A DNA stretch of 64,000 nucleotides from Herbaspirillum autotrophicum (lineage in GTDB: Bacteria; Pseudomonadota; Gammaproteobacteria; Burkholderiales; Burkholderiaceae_D). Below are positions 45,979 through 56,718 of this stretch, piece after piece; the stretch's first letter is position 1, and each line of letters opens with the position of its first letter. The translations under genes and the position numbers were made by a program. The notes under the pieces are model-generated. The model was not told the DNA's origin. It worked only from the letters and a program-made list of their open reading frames with translations, and searched no databases. The stretch covers positions 1-64,000 of the forward strand of contig NZ_LFLS01000013.1 in NCBI RefSeq assembly GCF_001189915.1. Reading direction: 5' to 3'.

Positions 45979-47220
45979 TTACTGATCCAGCGCTTGCCGG
46001 AAATCTTCCACCAGGTCGGCGGTATCTTCCAGCCCGATCGACACCCGGATCAATGATTCAGCAATCCCCATCGCGGCGCGCCGTTCGGCACCCATCTCAT
46101 AGAAAATCGTATGCGCCACCGGGATCACCAGCGTGCGGGTGTCACCGAGATTGCTGGCCGGTATCGCCAGTTGCATGCGGTTCAGATAATCGAAGCAATC
46201 GATATTGTCGTTGAGCTCAAAGCTCAGCAAGCTGCCATACGAACGGAATAATTCACTTGCCAGCGCATGCTGCGGATGGCCGGGCAAACCGGGGTAATGC
46301 ACCGCTGCCACGCGCGCATCGGCACTCAGCATCTGCGCTACCGCCAAGGCATTGGCGCATTCGCGCTCCTGACGCAAGGCCATGGTTTCGGCACCGACGG
46401 CGATGTGATGCGCAGCTTCTGGTCCCAGCGAAGCGCCGAAGTCACGCAAGGCTTTGGCGCGAATCTGGGCGATGCCCCATTGCGCCTGCGGATTGCGTTT
46501 GTAATTATCGGCAATGTGCGGATAACGCGACCAGTCATACACCCCGGTATCGGTCAAAGCACCACCGAGGGCATTGCCATGACCGCCAATCGACTTGGTC
46601 AGCGAATTCACCACCAGACCGGCACCGACGCTTTTCGGCTGAAACAGATAGGGCGAAGTCATGGTGTTATCGACGATATACAAAATACCGCGCTCACGGC
46701 ACAGCTCGCCAATGCGTTTCAAATCGGCGATCTGGGTGCGCGGATTGGCAATCGTCTCGACAAACACGATGCGCGTGGCCGGTGTCAACGCCGCTTCAAC
46801 ATTGGCAACATCGGTGGCATCCACCAGCGATACCCGTGCGCCCTGGGCATTGACGGTCATCCACAGGCTGTTGGTATTGCCGAACAGAAAAGCTGACGAT
46901 ACGACGTGATCGCCTTCGCGCAACAAGCCTTGCACCACGGCGCCGATGGCCGCCATCCCGGTGGCGAAGCAGATCGTGGCGATGCCGTCTTCCATCTTGC
47001 TGATCTTGTCTTCCAGCGCGCCGACCGTCGGATTACCCTGACGGCCATAGCGATAACCGGGCTGCTTGCCCTGAAACACTTCGGCCAGTTGCCGCGCATC
47101 TTTGTAGCCGAAGGCAACCGAGGTATGGATCGGCTTGTGCAAGGAGCCGTGTTCAATCGATTTTTGGCGATCACTGTGCAAAATCGTGGTGGTGAAACCG
47201 TATTTTTTCTTGTCGTTCAT
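45979..47220 (-). CDS. Cys/Met-metabolism PLP enzyme (cystathionine gamma-synthase family)
   Basis: A 413-residue PLP-dependent enzyme of the trans-sulfuration family. The cofactor lysine is Lys209 in NSLTKSIGGHG; YRYGRQGNPTV near residue 56 and FATGMAAIGAV near 85 are family motifs. Members exchange or eliminate sulfur groups of homoserine derivatives. Burkholderiales usually have metZ beside purF, but the motifs here resemble a divergent cystathionine gamma-synthase-like branch rather than typical MetZ, so the exact reaction is open. The ATG at 47220 gives a standard length; its ribosome site is weak. Confidence 0.85.
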   Translation of the reverse strand: MNDKKKYGFTTTILHSDRQKSIEHGSLHKPIHTSVAFGYKDARQLAEVFQGKQPGYRYGRQGNPTVGALEDKISKMEDGIATICFATGMAAIGAVVQGLLREGDHVVSSAFLFGNTNSLWMTVNAQGARVSLVDATDVANVEAALTPATRIVFVETIANPRTQIADLKRIGELCRERGILYIVDNTMTSPYLFQPKSVGAGLVVNSLTKSIGGHGNALGGALTDTGVYDWSRYPHIADNYKRNPQAQWGIAQIRAKALRDFGASLGPEAAHHIAVGAETMALRQERECANALAVAQMLSADARVAAVHYPGLPGHPQHALASELFRSYGSLLSFELNDNIDCFDYLNRMQLAIPASNLGDTRTLVIPVAHTIFYEMGAERRAAMGIAESLIRVSIGLEDTADLVEDFRQALDQ

Positions 47221-47280
47221 GTTGGAAAATGGAATGGCAAACGATGATGAGAATGTGAATGGCGAAACGGCATCGCAATG

Positions 47281-47316
47281 AAAAGCGCCGGAGTGCTGCA
47301 AACAGCATCCGGCGCC
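47281..47316 (-). terminator. Terminator-like hairpin after purF
   Basis: On the minus strand GGCGCCGGATGCTG pairs, with one mismatch, with CAGCACTCCGGCGC (plus positions 47303-47316 and 47285-47298), followed by TTTT. It lies between purF and the PLP-enzyme gene. Confidence 0.7.
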
Positions 47317-47353
47317 AGGTACATCATGGACTGTGGCAGAAATTCCTGCCGCT

Positions 47354-48874
47354 TCAGTCTACGCGTGCCAGGTTCAGATTCAATTGCGAGCGGACCGCGT
47401 CTTCCAGCGCCGGCTTCGGATTCTTGCGGGCAAACTCGATACGATCGAGATAGTCGCGCGAGATATCGCCAGTGATGTAATGACCGTCGAAACAGGATGC
47501 CTCGAAATTGCGCAAGGCCGGATTGACTTCCGAAATCGAACGCTTGAGCGCTTCGACTTCCTGGTACACCAGCGCATCGGCAGTGATTTCGCGGCACACT
47601 TCGTCGTCGGTGCGGCCATAGGCGATCAGTTCGTCACGGGTCGGCATGTCGATCCCGTACACGTTCGGGAACTTGACCGGTGGCGCGGCCGATGCAAAGA
47701 TCACGCGCTTGGCGCCGGCTTCGCGCGCCATCTGCACGATCTCGCGGCTGGTCGTACCGCGCACGATGGAGTCATCCACCAGCAGCACGCTCTTGCCCTT
47801 GAATTCGGAACCGATGGCGTTGAGTTTCTGACGTACCGACTTCTTGCGGATCGCTTGCCCCGGCATCAGGAAGGTACGGCCGATGTAGCGATTCTTGATG
47901 AAGCCTTCGCGATACTCGATGCCCAGTTTCAGCGCCAGCTCCATGGCGGCCGGACGCGACGAGTCAGGAATCGGCATGACGACGTCGATTTCACCGCTGC
48001 TGATTTGGGTACGGATCTTGTCGGCCAGGAATTCGCCCATCTTCAGGCGTGTGGCGTAGACCGACGCGCCGTCGATGATCGAATCCGGACGCGCCAGATA
48101 GACGAATTCGAACGCGCATGGATTGAGGGTCGGATTTTCGGCGCATTGCTGGTTGTACAGCTTGCCGTCGTTGTCGATGAAAATCGCTTCGCCCGGCATG
48201 ACGTCACGCAGGAAACGGAAGCCCAGACCTTCGAGCGCCACCGATTCGCTGGCCATCACATATTCGGAACCCTTGTCGGTTTCATTGAAGCCGATGCACA
48301 TCGGGCGAATGCCGTACGGATCGCGGAAACCGATCAGACCGTAGCCGGCAATCTGCGCCACCACCGCGTACGAACCGCGCACGCGCTTGTGCACCATGGC
48401 AACGGCCTTGAACAGTGCCGCCGGATCCAGCGAATAGCCGGTGGTGGCTTGTTGCAGTTCGTGTGCAAACACGTTGAGCAACACTTCGGTATCGGAATCG
48501 GTATTGATATGACGGCGGTCGTTCTTGAACATCTCGACCTTGAGCTGTTCGGCATTGGTCAGATTGCCGTTATGCGCCAGCGTGATGCCGAATGGCGCAT
48601 TGACGTAGAACGGTTGCGCTTCATCTTCGCTCGACGAGCTGCCGGCGGTCGGATAGCGGACCTGGCCGATGCCGGTATTGCCTGGCAGCGAACGCATGTT
48701 GCGGGTACGGAATACGTCACGCACCAGACCGTTGGCCTTGTGCATGGAAAAACCGCTGCCATGATTGGTTGCGATCCCGGCTGCATCCTGACCGCGATGC
48801 TGCAACAGCAACAGCGCATCGTAAAGCAACTGATTGACGGGACTATGGGAAACGATGCCGACTATGCCACACAT
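47354..48874 (-). CDS. purF: Amidophosphoribosyltransferase
   Basis: A 506-residue enzyme of the first step of purine synthesis, transferring glutamine amide nitrogen to PRPP. The N-terminal glutaminase starts with the processed nucleophile Cys2 (MCGIVGI), and GQVRYPTAG and AHNGNLTNA line its site. The PRPP-binding motif is VLLVDDSIVRGTTS near residue 370. Length and start match the family. It lies in the cvpA-purF order conserved in gamma- and betaproteobacteria. The contrast with the purine-degradation island on the same segment is only one of location. Confidence 0.98.
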   Translation of the reverse strand: MCGIVGIVSHSPVNQLLYDALLLLQHRGQDAAGIATNHGSGFSMHKANGLVRDVFRTRNMRSLPGNTGIGQVRYPTAGSSSSEDEAQPFYVNAPFGITLAHNGNLTNAEQLKVEMFKNDRRHINTDSDTEVLLNVFAHELQQATTGYSLDPAALFKAVAMVHKRVRGSYAVVAQIAGYGLIGFRDPYGIRPMCIGFNETDKGSEYVMASESVALEGLGFRFLRDVMPGEAIFIDNDGKLYNQQCAENPTLNPCAFEFVYLARPDSIIDGASVYATRLKMGEFLADKIRTQISSGEIDVVMPIPDSSRPAAMELALKLGIEYREGFIKNRYIGRTFLMPGQAIRKKSVRQKLNAIGSEFKGKSVLLVDDSIVRGTTSREIVQMAREAGAKRVIFASAAPPVKFPNVYGIDMPTRDELIAYGRTDDEVCREITADALVYQEVEALKRSISEVNPALRNFEASCFDGHYITGDISRDYLDRIEFARKNPKPALEDAVRSQLNLNLARVD

Positions 48875-48899
48875 GGTGGACTCCTAAACAAGAACGAAA

Positions 48900-49388
48900 T
48901 TAAAAACTGACATGCTGCGCGAACTGCCCGGGCAAATAAGGCATGACCGTTGCCGCTGCAGTTTCCGCCAGCGGACTGAACAATGCATCCTTCCAGAACG
49001 GTTGCTGCGGAATGGATGTCGTGCCACACAGCAATACCACTGCCAGCACAATCACCAGACCACGCGCCAAACCGAACAAACCACCCAAACCGCGATCCAC
49101 CAGCGACAACCCGGTGGCCTTGACCACCTCATTGAGGGCTCTGCTCAACAACCCCATCAACAGACGGGTACCGAGAAACAGTGCAATGAAACCCACGATC
49201 AATCTGGTCGAATCGCCCGGGATGGCTTCCGGCAACATTTTGGCCAGCGCTTCGCCGTAGGCGTTGGCGACCACCAGTGCGATGATCCAGCTCGCCAGCG
49301 ACAACACTTCCTTGACCAATCCGCGCAAGGTGCTGATCACGACCGAACAGACCAGCACCAGCAATATCAGGTAATCAAAAATCGTCAC
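48900..49388 (-). CDS. cvpA: CvpA family membrane protein
   Basis: A 162-residue inner-membrane protein with four hydrophobic segments (about residues 5-22, 28-45, 63-82 and 102-124), matching CvpA. In E. coli it is needed for colicin V production and bile tolerance; the biochemical role is unclear. The conserved RGLGGLFGLARGLVI segment lies near residues 98-113. It is 25 bp upstream of purF on the same strand, the classic cvpA-purF pair. Confidence 0.93.
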   Translation of the reverse strand: MTIFDYLILLVLVCSVVISTLRGLVKEVLSLASWIIALVVANAYGEALAKMLPEAIPGDSTRLIVGFIALFLGTRLLMGLLSRALNEVVKATGLSLVDRGLGGLFGLARGLVIVLAVVLLCGTTSIPQQPFWKDALFSPLAETAAATVMPYLPGQFAQHVSF

Positions 49389-49419
49389 AATGACAATATG
49401 CAGCTAATAGTCGACAATT

Positions 49420-50313
49420 TCAAGCGGGAACAATGGTGGCGCTCAAACCAAGCTTGTTGATCCGGCCCCGCATCTTCTCGGCCTCATCACGGCTGCCGAA
49501 CGGGCCGACGCGAATGCGCGTGCGATCCCCGGACTGGGTTGCTACCTTTTGCGTATAGGTCTTGATGCCGGCGCCACTGAGCTTGTTGCGCAATTCATCG
49601 ATTTTTTCCTGCGTGGCCAGTGCTGCGACCTGAATCACGAATTTGCCGCCGCTGGCTGCCGGCTTCTTGTCGGCGGCAGGTTTACCTTCCAGAATGGCCA
49701 GTGCGCGAGCGTCGCTGTCCTCAGTCTTGACCACTGGCTTGCGCTCAGGTTCCGGCTTGACTGGCTTGGCCGCCTTCGGCTTTTCATGCTCCGGCTTGTC
49801 AGCTGGTTTTTCAACTGGCTTTTCGGCAATTTTTTCTGGTGCTTTTTCGACCGGATTCTCGGCCGGCTTGACGGCTGGCGCCGCCGGCACAGCCTGTGCG
49901 ACCACCGGTGGCGTCACTGGCACATTGGCCGGCGCCACGATTTCTTCCTTTTGATCCAGGCCGGCGCCTGTTGCCACCTTGGCATCAGGTGCTGTGGCAG
50001 CCGGCGCAGCGGTAGCAGCGGGCTCCTTGGATGGAATCTGGATCGCAATATCGTCGGCCAGCGGCCTGGGTTCGGAATCCAGCACCATCGGCAACAGAAT
50101 CACCACCGCCAGCACCAGCGCCACGGCACCGATCAGACGACGGCGTGCGCGTTTTTTCTCGGGCAATACCGGATCGGCCGACTCTTCCTTGCCTGCCTTG
50201 CGCTTGCTGCGGGTAGCGGCAGCCGGCGCATCACCTGCGGAACGGGAGCGAAATTCGCCCTGACCTGAAGCAGCTTCCTGCTTGTTTTTACGAAAAAACG
50301 AGAACAAGCCCAT
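49420..50313 (-). CDS. SPOR-domain protein (DedD-like)
   Basis: A 297-residue protein with a short cytoplasmic N-terminus, one transmembrane helix (about residues 60-78), a long Pro/Ala/Lys-rich periplasmic linker (about 80-210) and a C-terminal SPOR domain (about 218-297) that binds denuded peptidoglycan glycan strands at the division site. FVIQVAALATQEKIDEL and RIRVGPFGSRDEAEKM are the SPOR halves. The order folC-SPOR-cvpA-purF is conserved. It resembles DedD; precise naming is not safe. Confidence 0.9.
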   Translation of the reverse strand: MGLFSFFRKNKQEAASGQGEFRSRSAGDAPAAATRSKRKAGKEESADPVLPEKKRARRRLIGAVALVLAVVILLPMVLDSEPRPLADDIAIQIPSKEPAATAAPAATAPDAKVATGAGLDQKEEIVAPANVPVTPPVVAQAVPAAPAVKPAENPVEKAPEKIAEKPVEKPADKPEHEKPKAAKPVKPEPERKPVVKTEDSDARALAILEGKPAADKKPAASGGKFVIQVAALATQEKIDELRNKLSGAGIKTYTQKVATQSGDRTRIRVGPFGSRDEAEKMRGRINKLGLSATIVPA

Positions 50314-50490
50314 GCGGATATAAATTGAGTGGTCTGTAAAAAACTAAACTGCGGACGGAAAATAACGCATTCCACGCTCGTGTGGCCGGGTGCTTCGTGG
50401 TACTCCCGCAACGGCTGCCGCTCAAAAAACCAGGGCGGTCATCTCCGATGCCGGCCGCACTGCAGATTGCGCGGCCAATTCAATGCGATA

Positions 50491-51804
50491 TCAGTGCAAT
50501 TCCGGTTTGCGGGCTTCCATCACTCCGGCGACGGTGAGGAAAGATCCGAAAACCACAATTCTATCATTCTCACCCGCTCTGCTCTGTGCATTTGCAAAAG
50601 CTGCCGCCGGCGTGTCGAAGGTTTCTATGGTGCATGCTGCATCCGGCTTGTATTCCGGCTCCACCCCGGCTTCCAGCAATTTATCCTTGAGCTGTTGCGC
50701 GGTCGCCGCGCGCGGCAATGGCAGGTCGGTCACGCACCAGTGATCGATCTTGCCCTTGAGGTGTCCGATCACGCCTTCGATATCCTTGTCCAGCATGGAG
50801 CCGAAGATGGCGAAGGTATAGGGGTGAAAGCCCATGTTGTCCAGATTTTGTGCGAGCGCGGCAGCGGCATGCGGGTTATGCGCCACATCCAGAATCACCA
50901 GCGGCTGCCCGGGCAATACCTGGAAGCGGCCCGGCAATTCCACCGTGGCCAGTCCGGTACGCACTTCTTGCGCCCCTACCGGCAGGCGATCGCGCAAGGC
51001 TTCCAAAGCAGCCAGCGCAGCGGAGGCATTCAGTAACTGATTGGCGCCGCGCAGGCTGGGGTAGGCCAGCGAGTTGCGGCGCTGGGCCCGACCGCCATAA
51101 CTCCATTGCTGCTTGTCGCCCATGTAGTTGAAGTCGCGGCCCATCAGCCACAGATCGGCACCGATGGCGTCGGCGTGCTTGATCAGCGATTGCGGCGGCA
51201 TGGGGTCGCCGCAGATGGCAGCCTTGCCGGCGCGATAGATGCCGGCCTTTTCGAAACCGATGGCTTCGCGGGTACTGCCCAGATAATCGGTGTGATCGAT
51301 GTCGATGCTGGTGACGATGCTGACATCGGCATCAATCACATTGACGGCATCCAGACGACCACCCAGACCGACTTCCAGAATCACGACGTCGAGATGGGCG
51401 TCAGCCAGCAATTTCATGATGGCCAGCGTGGTGAATTCGAAATAGGTCAGCGAAATCTCGCCGCGTGCCGCTTCCACGGCCTCGAAGGCCGCAATCAGCA
51501 TGGCGTCCGAAGCCGGCTCGCCGCGCAGACGGGCGCGTTCATTGAAGTGCAGGAAATGCGGTTTGATATACAGGCCGACGCGATAGCCGGCACGCATCAG
51601 GATCGACTCCAGCATGGCGCAGGTCGAGCCCTTGCCATTGGTGCCGGCGACCGTGATCACCGGGCAGTCAAAGCGGATATCGAGCTGATTCTTGACCTGC
51701 GTGGTGCGCTCCAGCCCCATGTCGATGGCTTTGGGATGACGTTGTTCAAGCAGCGTCAGCCAGTCGGCCAGATTATCGGGGGTTGGGGGCTTTTGCTGTG
51801 GCAT
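50491..51804 (-). CDS. folC: Bifunctional folylpolyglutamate synthase/dihydrofolate synthase
   Basis: A 437-residue Mur-ligase-family enzyme that adds glutamate to dihydropteroate and to folates. The ATP-binding P-loop is GTNGKGST near residue 55, the second motif HFLHFNERARL lies near 85, and VILDVAHNPHAA marks the C-terminal domain. The ATG at 51804 gives a normal N-terminus. It lies 91 bp downstream of accD on the same strand, but a terminator between them indicates separate transcription. The 177 bp between it and the SPOR gene holds no clear gene. Confidence 0.96.
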   Translation of the reverse strand: MPQQKPPTPDNLADWLTLLEQRHPKAIDMGLERTTQVKNQLDIRFDCPVITVAGTNGKGSTCAMLESILMRAGYRVGLYIKPHFLHFNERARLRGEPASDAMLIAAFEAVEAARGEISLTYFEFTTLAIMKLLADAHLDVVILEVGLGGRLDAVNVIDADVSIVTSIDIDHTDYLGSTREAIGFEKAGIYRAGKAAICGDPMPPQSLIKHADAIGADLWLMGRDFNYMGDKQQWSYGGRAQRRNSLAYPSLRGANQLLNASAALAALEALRDRLPVGAQEVRTGLATVELPGRFQVLPGQPLVILDVAHNPHAAAALAQNLDNMGFHPYTFAIFGSMLDKDIEGVIGHLKGKIDHWCVTDLPLPRAATAQQLKDKLLEAGVEPEYKPDAACTIETFDTPAAAFANAQSRAGENDRIVVFGSFLTVAGVMEARKPELH

Positions 51805-51841
51805 GACGTGAATTGCGGAGATTTATCAGGAAATGAAAGGC

Positions 51842-51879
51842 AAAAACCCGAACTTGCAAGCACTGCCAAGTTCGGGTTT
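51842..51879 (-). terminator. Terminator of accD
   Basis: AAACCCGAACTTG (51844-51856) is the exact complement of CAAGTTCGGGTTT (51867-51879). On the minus strand the stem ends in T residues, a strong terminator directly after accD and before folC. Confidence 0.9.
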
Positions 51880-51895
51880 GTCGCCGGCAGGCAAA

Positions 51896-52768
51896 TCAGG
51901 AAACTGTTTCCGCTGCCTGATTTTGCAACAACGCCAGCAAACGGGCGATTTCTTCGCGCATCTTGCGGCGGTCGACGATCATGTCGATAGCGCCCTTTTG
52001 CACCAGGAATTCCGAACGCTGGAAGCCTTCCGGCAATTTTTCGCGTACGGTATTTTCAATCACGCGCGGACCGGCAAAACCGATGAGCGCCTTTGGCTCG
52101 GCCATCACGATGTCGCCCATGAACGCGAACGAGGCAGACACGCCGCCCATGGTCGGATCAGTCAGGACGCTGATGAACGGCAATTTCTTTTCTGCCAGCT
52201 TGGTCAGCATGGAAGTGGTCTTGGCCATCTGCATCAATGACAGCAAGCCTTCCTGCATACGCGCACCGCCGGTGGCTGTGACGCAGATGAACGGCACTTT
52301 TTGTTCCAGCGCCATTTGGGCGCCACGGGCAAAACGTTCACCGACCACCGAACCCATCGAGCCGCCCATGAATTCGAATTCGAAGCAGGCAACCACTACC
52401 GGCAAGGTCATGATGGCGCCGCCCATGACTACCATGGCGTCGGTTTCACCAGTCGATTCCAGCGCGTCTTTCAGACGATCCGGATATTTTTTGCTGTCTT
52501 TGAACTTGAGGGTGTCGACCGGCAGGGTTTCCTGGCCGATTTCATACCGGCCACCTTCGTCGAGCAAGGCATCCAGCCGCGCACGTGCGCGAATCCGCAT
52601 GTGATGGCTGCATTTGGGGCAGACGTGGAGATTGGATTCCAGGTCGGTACGGTATAACACTGCTTCGCAGGACGGGCACTTGACCCACAATCCTTCGGGT
52701 ATCGACTTCCGACTGGCGGAGTCGCTACGTTGAATCTGAGGCGGGAGTAATTTCTCTAGCCAACTCAT
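51896..52768 (-). CDS. accD: Acetyl-CoA carboxylase carboxyltransferase subunit beta
   Basis: A 290-residue subunit that, with AccA, transfers carboxylate from biotin to acetyl-CoA. An N-terminal zinc ribbon uses Cys31, Cys34, Cys50 and Cys53; the crotonase-like carboxyltransferase core follows with [12 protein letters not shown] and [14 protein letters not shown]. Length and start fit. It is downstream of trpA (135 bp) and followed by its own terminator, so it likely ends the trpF-trpB-trpA-accD transcript or has its own promoter. Confidence 0.97.
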   Translation of the reverse strand: MSWLEKLLPPQIQRSDSASRKSIPEGLWVKCPSCEAVLYRTDLESNLHVCPKCSHHMRIRARARLDALLDEGGRYEIGQETLPVDTLKFKDSKKYPDRLKDALESTGETDAMVVMGGAIMTLPVVVACFEFEFMGGSMGSVVGERFARGAQMALEQKVPFICVTATGGARMQEGLLSLMQMAKTTSMLTKLAEKKLPFISVLTDPTMGGVSASFAFMGDIVMAEPKALIGFAGPRVIENTVREKLPEGFQRSEFLVQKGAIDMIVDRRKMREEIARLLALLQNQAAETVS

Positions 52769-52903
52769 AGAAACCTCTTTAAGACATTCCGGTGGCGCAT
52801 TGTACCAGAGCCATACGCCAGTCGTTAATTCCGACGGAGAGCCGCAACCAGTGCCATTTTGGCGTCAGCGGTCGCGATCCGGCGGGACGTGAATCGGGCA
52901 ACA

Positions 52904-53701
52904 TCAGGCGTCCAGCGCCTGGCGAATGTCCGTGACAAATACTTGCACTGCAGCAACTGCCTGATCGTGCGGCGTGTTTTCCAGCTCCTGAATGATGCGG
53001 CTGCCGATCACCACGGCGTCTGCCACTTCAGCCACGGCCCGCGCGGTAGCGCCATCGCGGATACCGAAGCCGACGCCGATTGGCAATTTGACATGTTCGC
53101 GGATGGCCGCAATGCGCGCCGCCACTTCCGCAGTATCGATATTGCCGGCGCCGGTCACACCCTTGAGCGAGACGTAATAGCTGAAGCCGCTGCTGACCTT
53201 GGCCACCTGACGGATACGCGCTTCGGTCGAGGTCGGCGCCAGCAGGAAAATCGGATCCATGCCGTTGGCTTGCATTTTTTGCGCAAATTCTTCGCATTCT
53301 TCCGGCGGATAATCCACCACGATGGTGCCGTCCACACCGGCATCTTTCGCCGCCGCAATGAACGCATCGACGCCAAAGCGTTCGATCGGATTGGCATAAC
53401 CCATCAGTACCACCGGCGTTACCGCGTCGGTCTTTCGAAATTCGCGCACGTATTCCAGTACATCACGGGTGCTGACGCCAAACTTCAAGGCACGTTCGCA
53501 GGCCCGCTGAATCACCGGACCTTCGGCCATCGGGTCGGAAAACGGCACGCCCAGTTCAAGAATATTGACGCCACCGGCGACCAGCGCGTGCATCAGCGGC
53601 ACCGTCAACTGCGGTGACGGATCGCCGGCCGTAATGAAGGTGATCAAACCCTTCTTGCGTTGTGCCGAGAGTGCGGAAAAAGTGGATTGGATGCGAGACA
53701 T
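52904..53701 (-). CDS. trpA: Tryptophan synthase alpha subunit
   Basis: A 265-residue TIM-barrel subunit that cleaves indoleglycerol phosphate to indole, which passes to TrpB. Catalytic Glu49 is in ELGVPFSD. At the position of the second catalytic residue, Asp60 of the E. coli enzyme, the segment DPMAEGP has a glutamate (GAA codon). The rest of the active-site loops look normal and the frame is intact, so activity is likely retained but the change is unusual. It is 72 bp downstream of trpB with an intervening hairpin. Confidence 0.96.
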   Translation of the reverse strand: MSRIQSTFSALSAQRKKGLITFITAGDPSPQLTVPLMHALVAGGVNILELGVPFSDPMAEGPVIQRACERALKFGVSTRDVLEYVREFRKTDAVTPVVLMGYANPIERFGVDAFIAAAKDAGVDGTIVVDYPPEECEEFAQKMQANGMDPIFLLAPTSTEARIRQVAKVSSGFSYYVSLKGVTGAGNIDTAEVAARIAAIREHVKLPIGVGFGIRDGATARAVAEVADAVVIGSRIIQELENTPHDQAVAAVQVFVTDIRQALDA

Positions 53702-53736
53702 GATTGATATATTTTTTCAGATCGTATGATATTCAT

Positions 53737-53754
53737 CCCCCGCCTGCGCGGGGG
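53737..53754. repeat. G/C-rich hairpin between trpB and trpA
   Basis: CCCCCGC (53737-53743) pairs with GCGGGGG (53748-53754) around CTGC in the short trpB-trpA gap. No T run follows on the minus strand. The flanking ATTC and TTCGACG resemble REP-type extragenic palindromes, so it may be a single copy of such a family or an intercistronic mRNA stem. Confidence 0.5.
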
Positions 53755-53773
53755 TTCGACGGCTGCCGCAGCT

Positions 53774-55033
<1,260 letters not shown>

Positions 55034-55059
55034 GGAAATTCCTCTAATGAGATTGCAGG

Positions 55060-55728
55060 CTACTCTTGAGTAGCGTCCGCCAGCCGTACCGCCGTGACAA
55101 AGGCGGCTATTTTGGCGGCATCCTTGATCCCCTTTTGCTGCTCGACACCACTGCTGATGTCGACCGCATAGGGACGCACGCGCTGCACCGCGTCAGTCGC
55201 GTTTTGTACGCTCAAGCCACCACTTAAAACGACCCGAGGCGCGAGTTCTTCTGGAATGAGAGACCAATCGAAAACCTTTCCGCTGCCGCCATATTGCTCA
55301 ACCAGAGTGTCAAGCAAGAGTCCCGAGAAAAAGGGACTGGCTGAACGATAATCCTGATCGCATTTTAACAAATCATCGGCGCTTGTAGCAGCGCCGATGC
55401 GGGCAGCGCGAATAAATGGTCGTTTCACGGCATGCGCGATGGCGGCGCATTGCTCAGGCGTTTCATCGCCGTGGAATTGCAACAATGACAAAGGCGCCTG
55501 CGCCAGCACGGCGGCGACTTCATCCACCGTGGCATTGACGAACAGTCCAACGGTACTGACAAACGGCGGCACCGTGGCCACCAGCGCGGCAGCAGCAGCG
55601 GCGCTCACGTAACGCGGACTGGGCGGGTAAAACACGAAACCGACAGCGTCGGCTCCGGCTGCCACCACCGCAGCCACATCCTGCGACCGCGTCAGACCGC
55701 AAATCTTGATTCTCGTACGATGTGTCAT
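55060..55728 (-). CDS. trpF: Phosphoribosylanthranilate isomerase
   Basis: A 222-residue TIM-barrel isomerase of tryptophan synthesis. The general-base cysteine is Cys10 in RIKICGLTR; the catalytic aspartate is in [12 protein letters not shown] near residue 130. The first in-frame ATG gives the usual length. It is the leading trp gene here, 26 bp before trpB, and follows truA with a 41-bp gap on the same strand. Confidence 0.96.
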   Translation of the reverse strand: MTHRTRIKICGLTRSQDVAAVVAAGADAVGFVFYPPSPRYVSAAAAAALVATVPPFVSTVGLFVNATVDEVAAVLAQAPLSLLQFHGDETPEQCAAIAHAVKRPFIRAARIGAATSADDLLKCDQDYRSASPFFSGLLLDTLVEQYGGSGKVFDWSLIPEELAPRVVLSGGLSVQNATDAVQRVRPYAVDISSGVEQQKGIKDAAKIAAFVTAVRLADATQE

Positions 55729-55769
55729 GAATTCAATGCAAAACTGGCGAAAGCACCTAGTCTACTGCA

Positions 55770-56651
55770 TCAGCCGGGGCCGGGCCACGCGGCATCTTCC
55801 TGCGGCAACACCCAATGTGCCGGGTAATCGACCCGCGCCAGGTACAAACCATCGGCCATGAAGGTCGGCGCGGCGCAACTGCGGTCACGCTGCTCCAGCA
55901 CTTGTGCAAGCCATTGCGGCGACTGCTTGCCGTTACCCACCATGATCAGCGAACCGACGATGTTGCGCACCATGTGCTGCAAGAAGGCATTCGCTTTCAA
56001 GGTCAGAATGATCATGTCCCCCTGCCGCCGCACCTGCAACGACTCCATGGTGCGGATTGGCGAACGCGCCTGACACTCGACGGCACGGAAACTGCTGAAA
56101 TCATGTTGCCCGACCAGATATTGCGCAGCTTCCTGCATCGACGCCACATCGAGCGGACGAAAAGTCCAGCCCACCTTGCCATGCAACAGCGGCGAACGCA
56201 CCGCGTGGTTGTACAACAGGTAATGATAAGTGCGGGAAGTGGCGCTGAAGCGGGCGTGAAATCCGTTGTCACGCCCGGCTGCCGCCAGCGGCGGATCGGC
56301 GGCGACTTCACAGGCCCAGCGCACCGCAATGGATGACGGCAAAAAGGCGTTGACGCCGCGTACCCAAGACGCCATCTCGCGCACCACCGGGGTATCAAAA
56401 TGCACCACCTGCTCGACCGCATGCACACCGGAATCAGTACGTCCGGCGCACACCGTGGCAATCTCGCTCAGCGTGAACTGACGCAATGCCGACTCCAGCT
56501 TGTCTTGCACCGTCAGCCCGTGCGGCTGGGTCTGCCATCCTTGCCAAGGCGTGCCGTCATACTGCACACCCAGCACGATACGGTGCATGCCCTGCCCATT
56601 GGCCGCCGGCACTGTCGAAAACTCCATTACTGCCATTTCGTTACCGCACAT
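55770..56651 (-). CDS. truA: tRNA pseudouridine(38-40) synthase
   Basis: A 293-residue pseudouridine synthase modifying tRNA anticodon-arm positions 38-40. The catalytic aspartate is in CAGRTDSGVHA near residue 70. The start is uncertain: ATGs at 56651, 56636 and 56627 all lack clear ribosome sites, and the conserved fold begins at RIVLGVQYDG. It lies between fimV and trpF on the same strand, as in many Burkholderiales. Confidence 0.93.
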   Translation of the reverse strand: MCGNEMAVMEFSTVPAANGQGMHRIVLGVQYDGTPWQGWQTQPHGLTVQDKLESALRQFTLSEIATVCAGRTDSGVHAVEQVVHFDTPVVREMASWVRGVNAFLPSSIAVRWACEVAADPPLAAAGRDNGFHARFSATSRTYHYLLYNHAVRSPLLHGKVGWTFRPLDVASMQEAAQYLVGQHDFSSFRAVECQARSPIRTMESLQVRRQGDMIILTLKANAFLQHMVRNIVGSLIMVGNGKQSPQWLAQVLEQRDRSCAAPTFMADGLYLARVDYPAHWVLPQEDAAWPGPG

Positions 56652-56660
56652 CGAAGGTTA

Positions 56661-56692
56661 ACAACAAACGGGCGCCCAGCTGCGGCGCCCGT
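56661..56692 (-). terminator. Terminator of fimV
   Basis: ACGGGCGCC (56668-56676) pairs exactly with GGCGCCCGT (56684-56692). On the minus strand the stem is followed by T-rich sequence (TTTGTTGTT). It lies between the fimV stop and truA. Confidence 0.75.
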
Positions 56693-56718
56693 CCCCTGAG
56701 TTTGAAAAAGCGGCGCGC

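Noticed and set aside
47333..48910. 525-codon plus-strand frame opposite purF
   Set aside because: Antisense of a conserved enzyme, no start signal, His/Arg-rich shadow translation.
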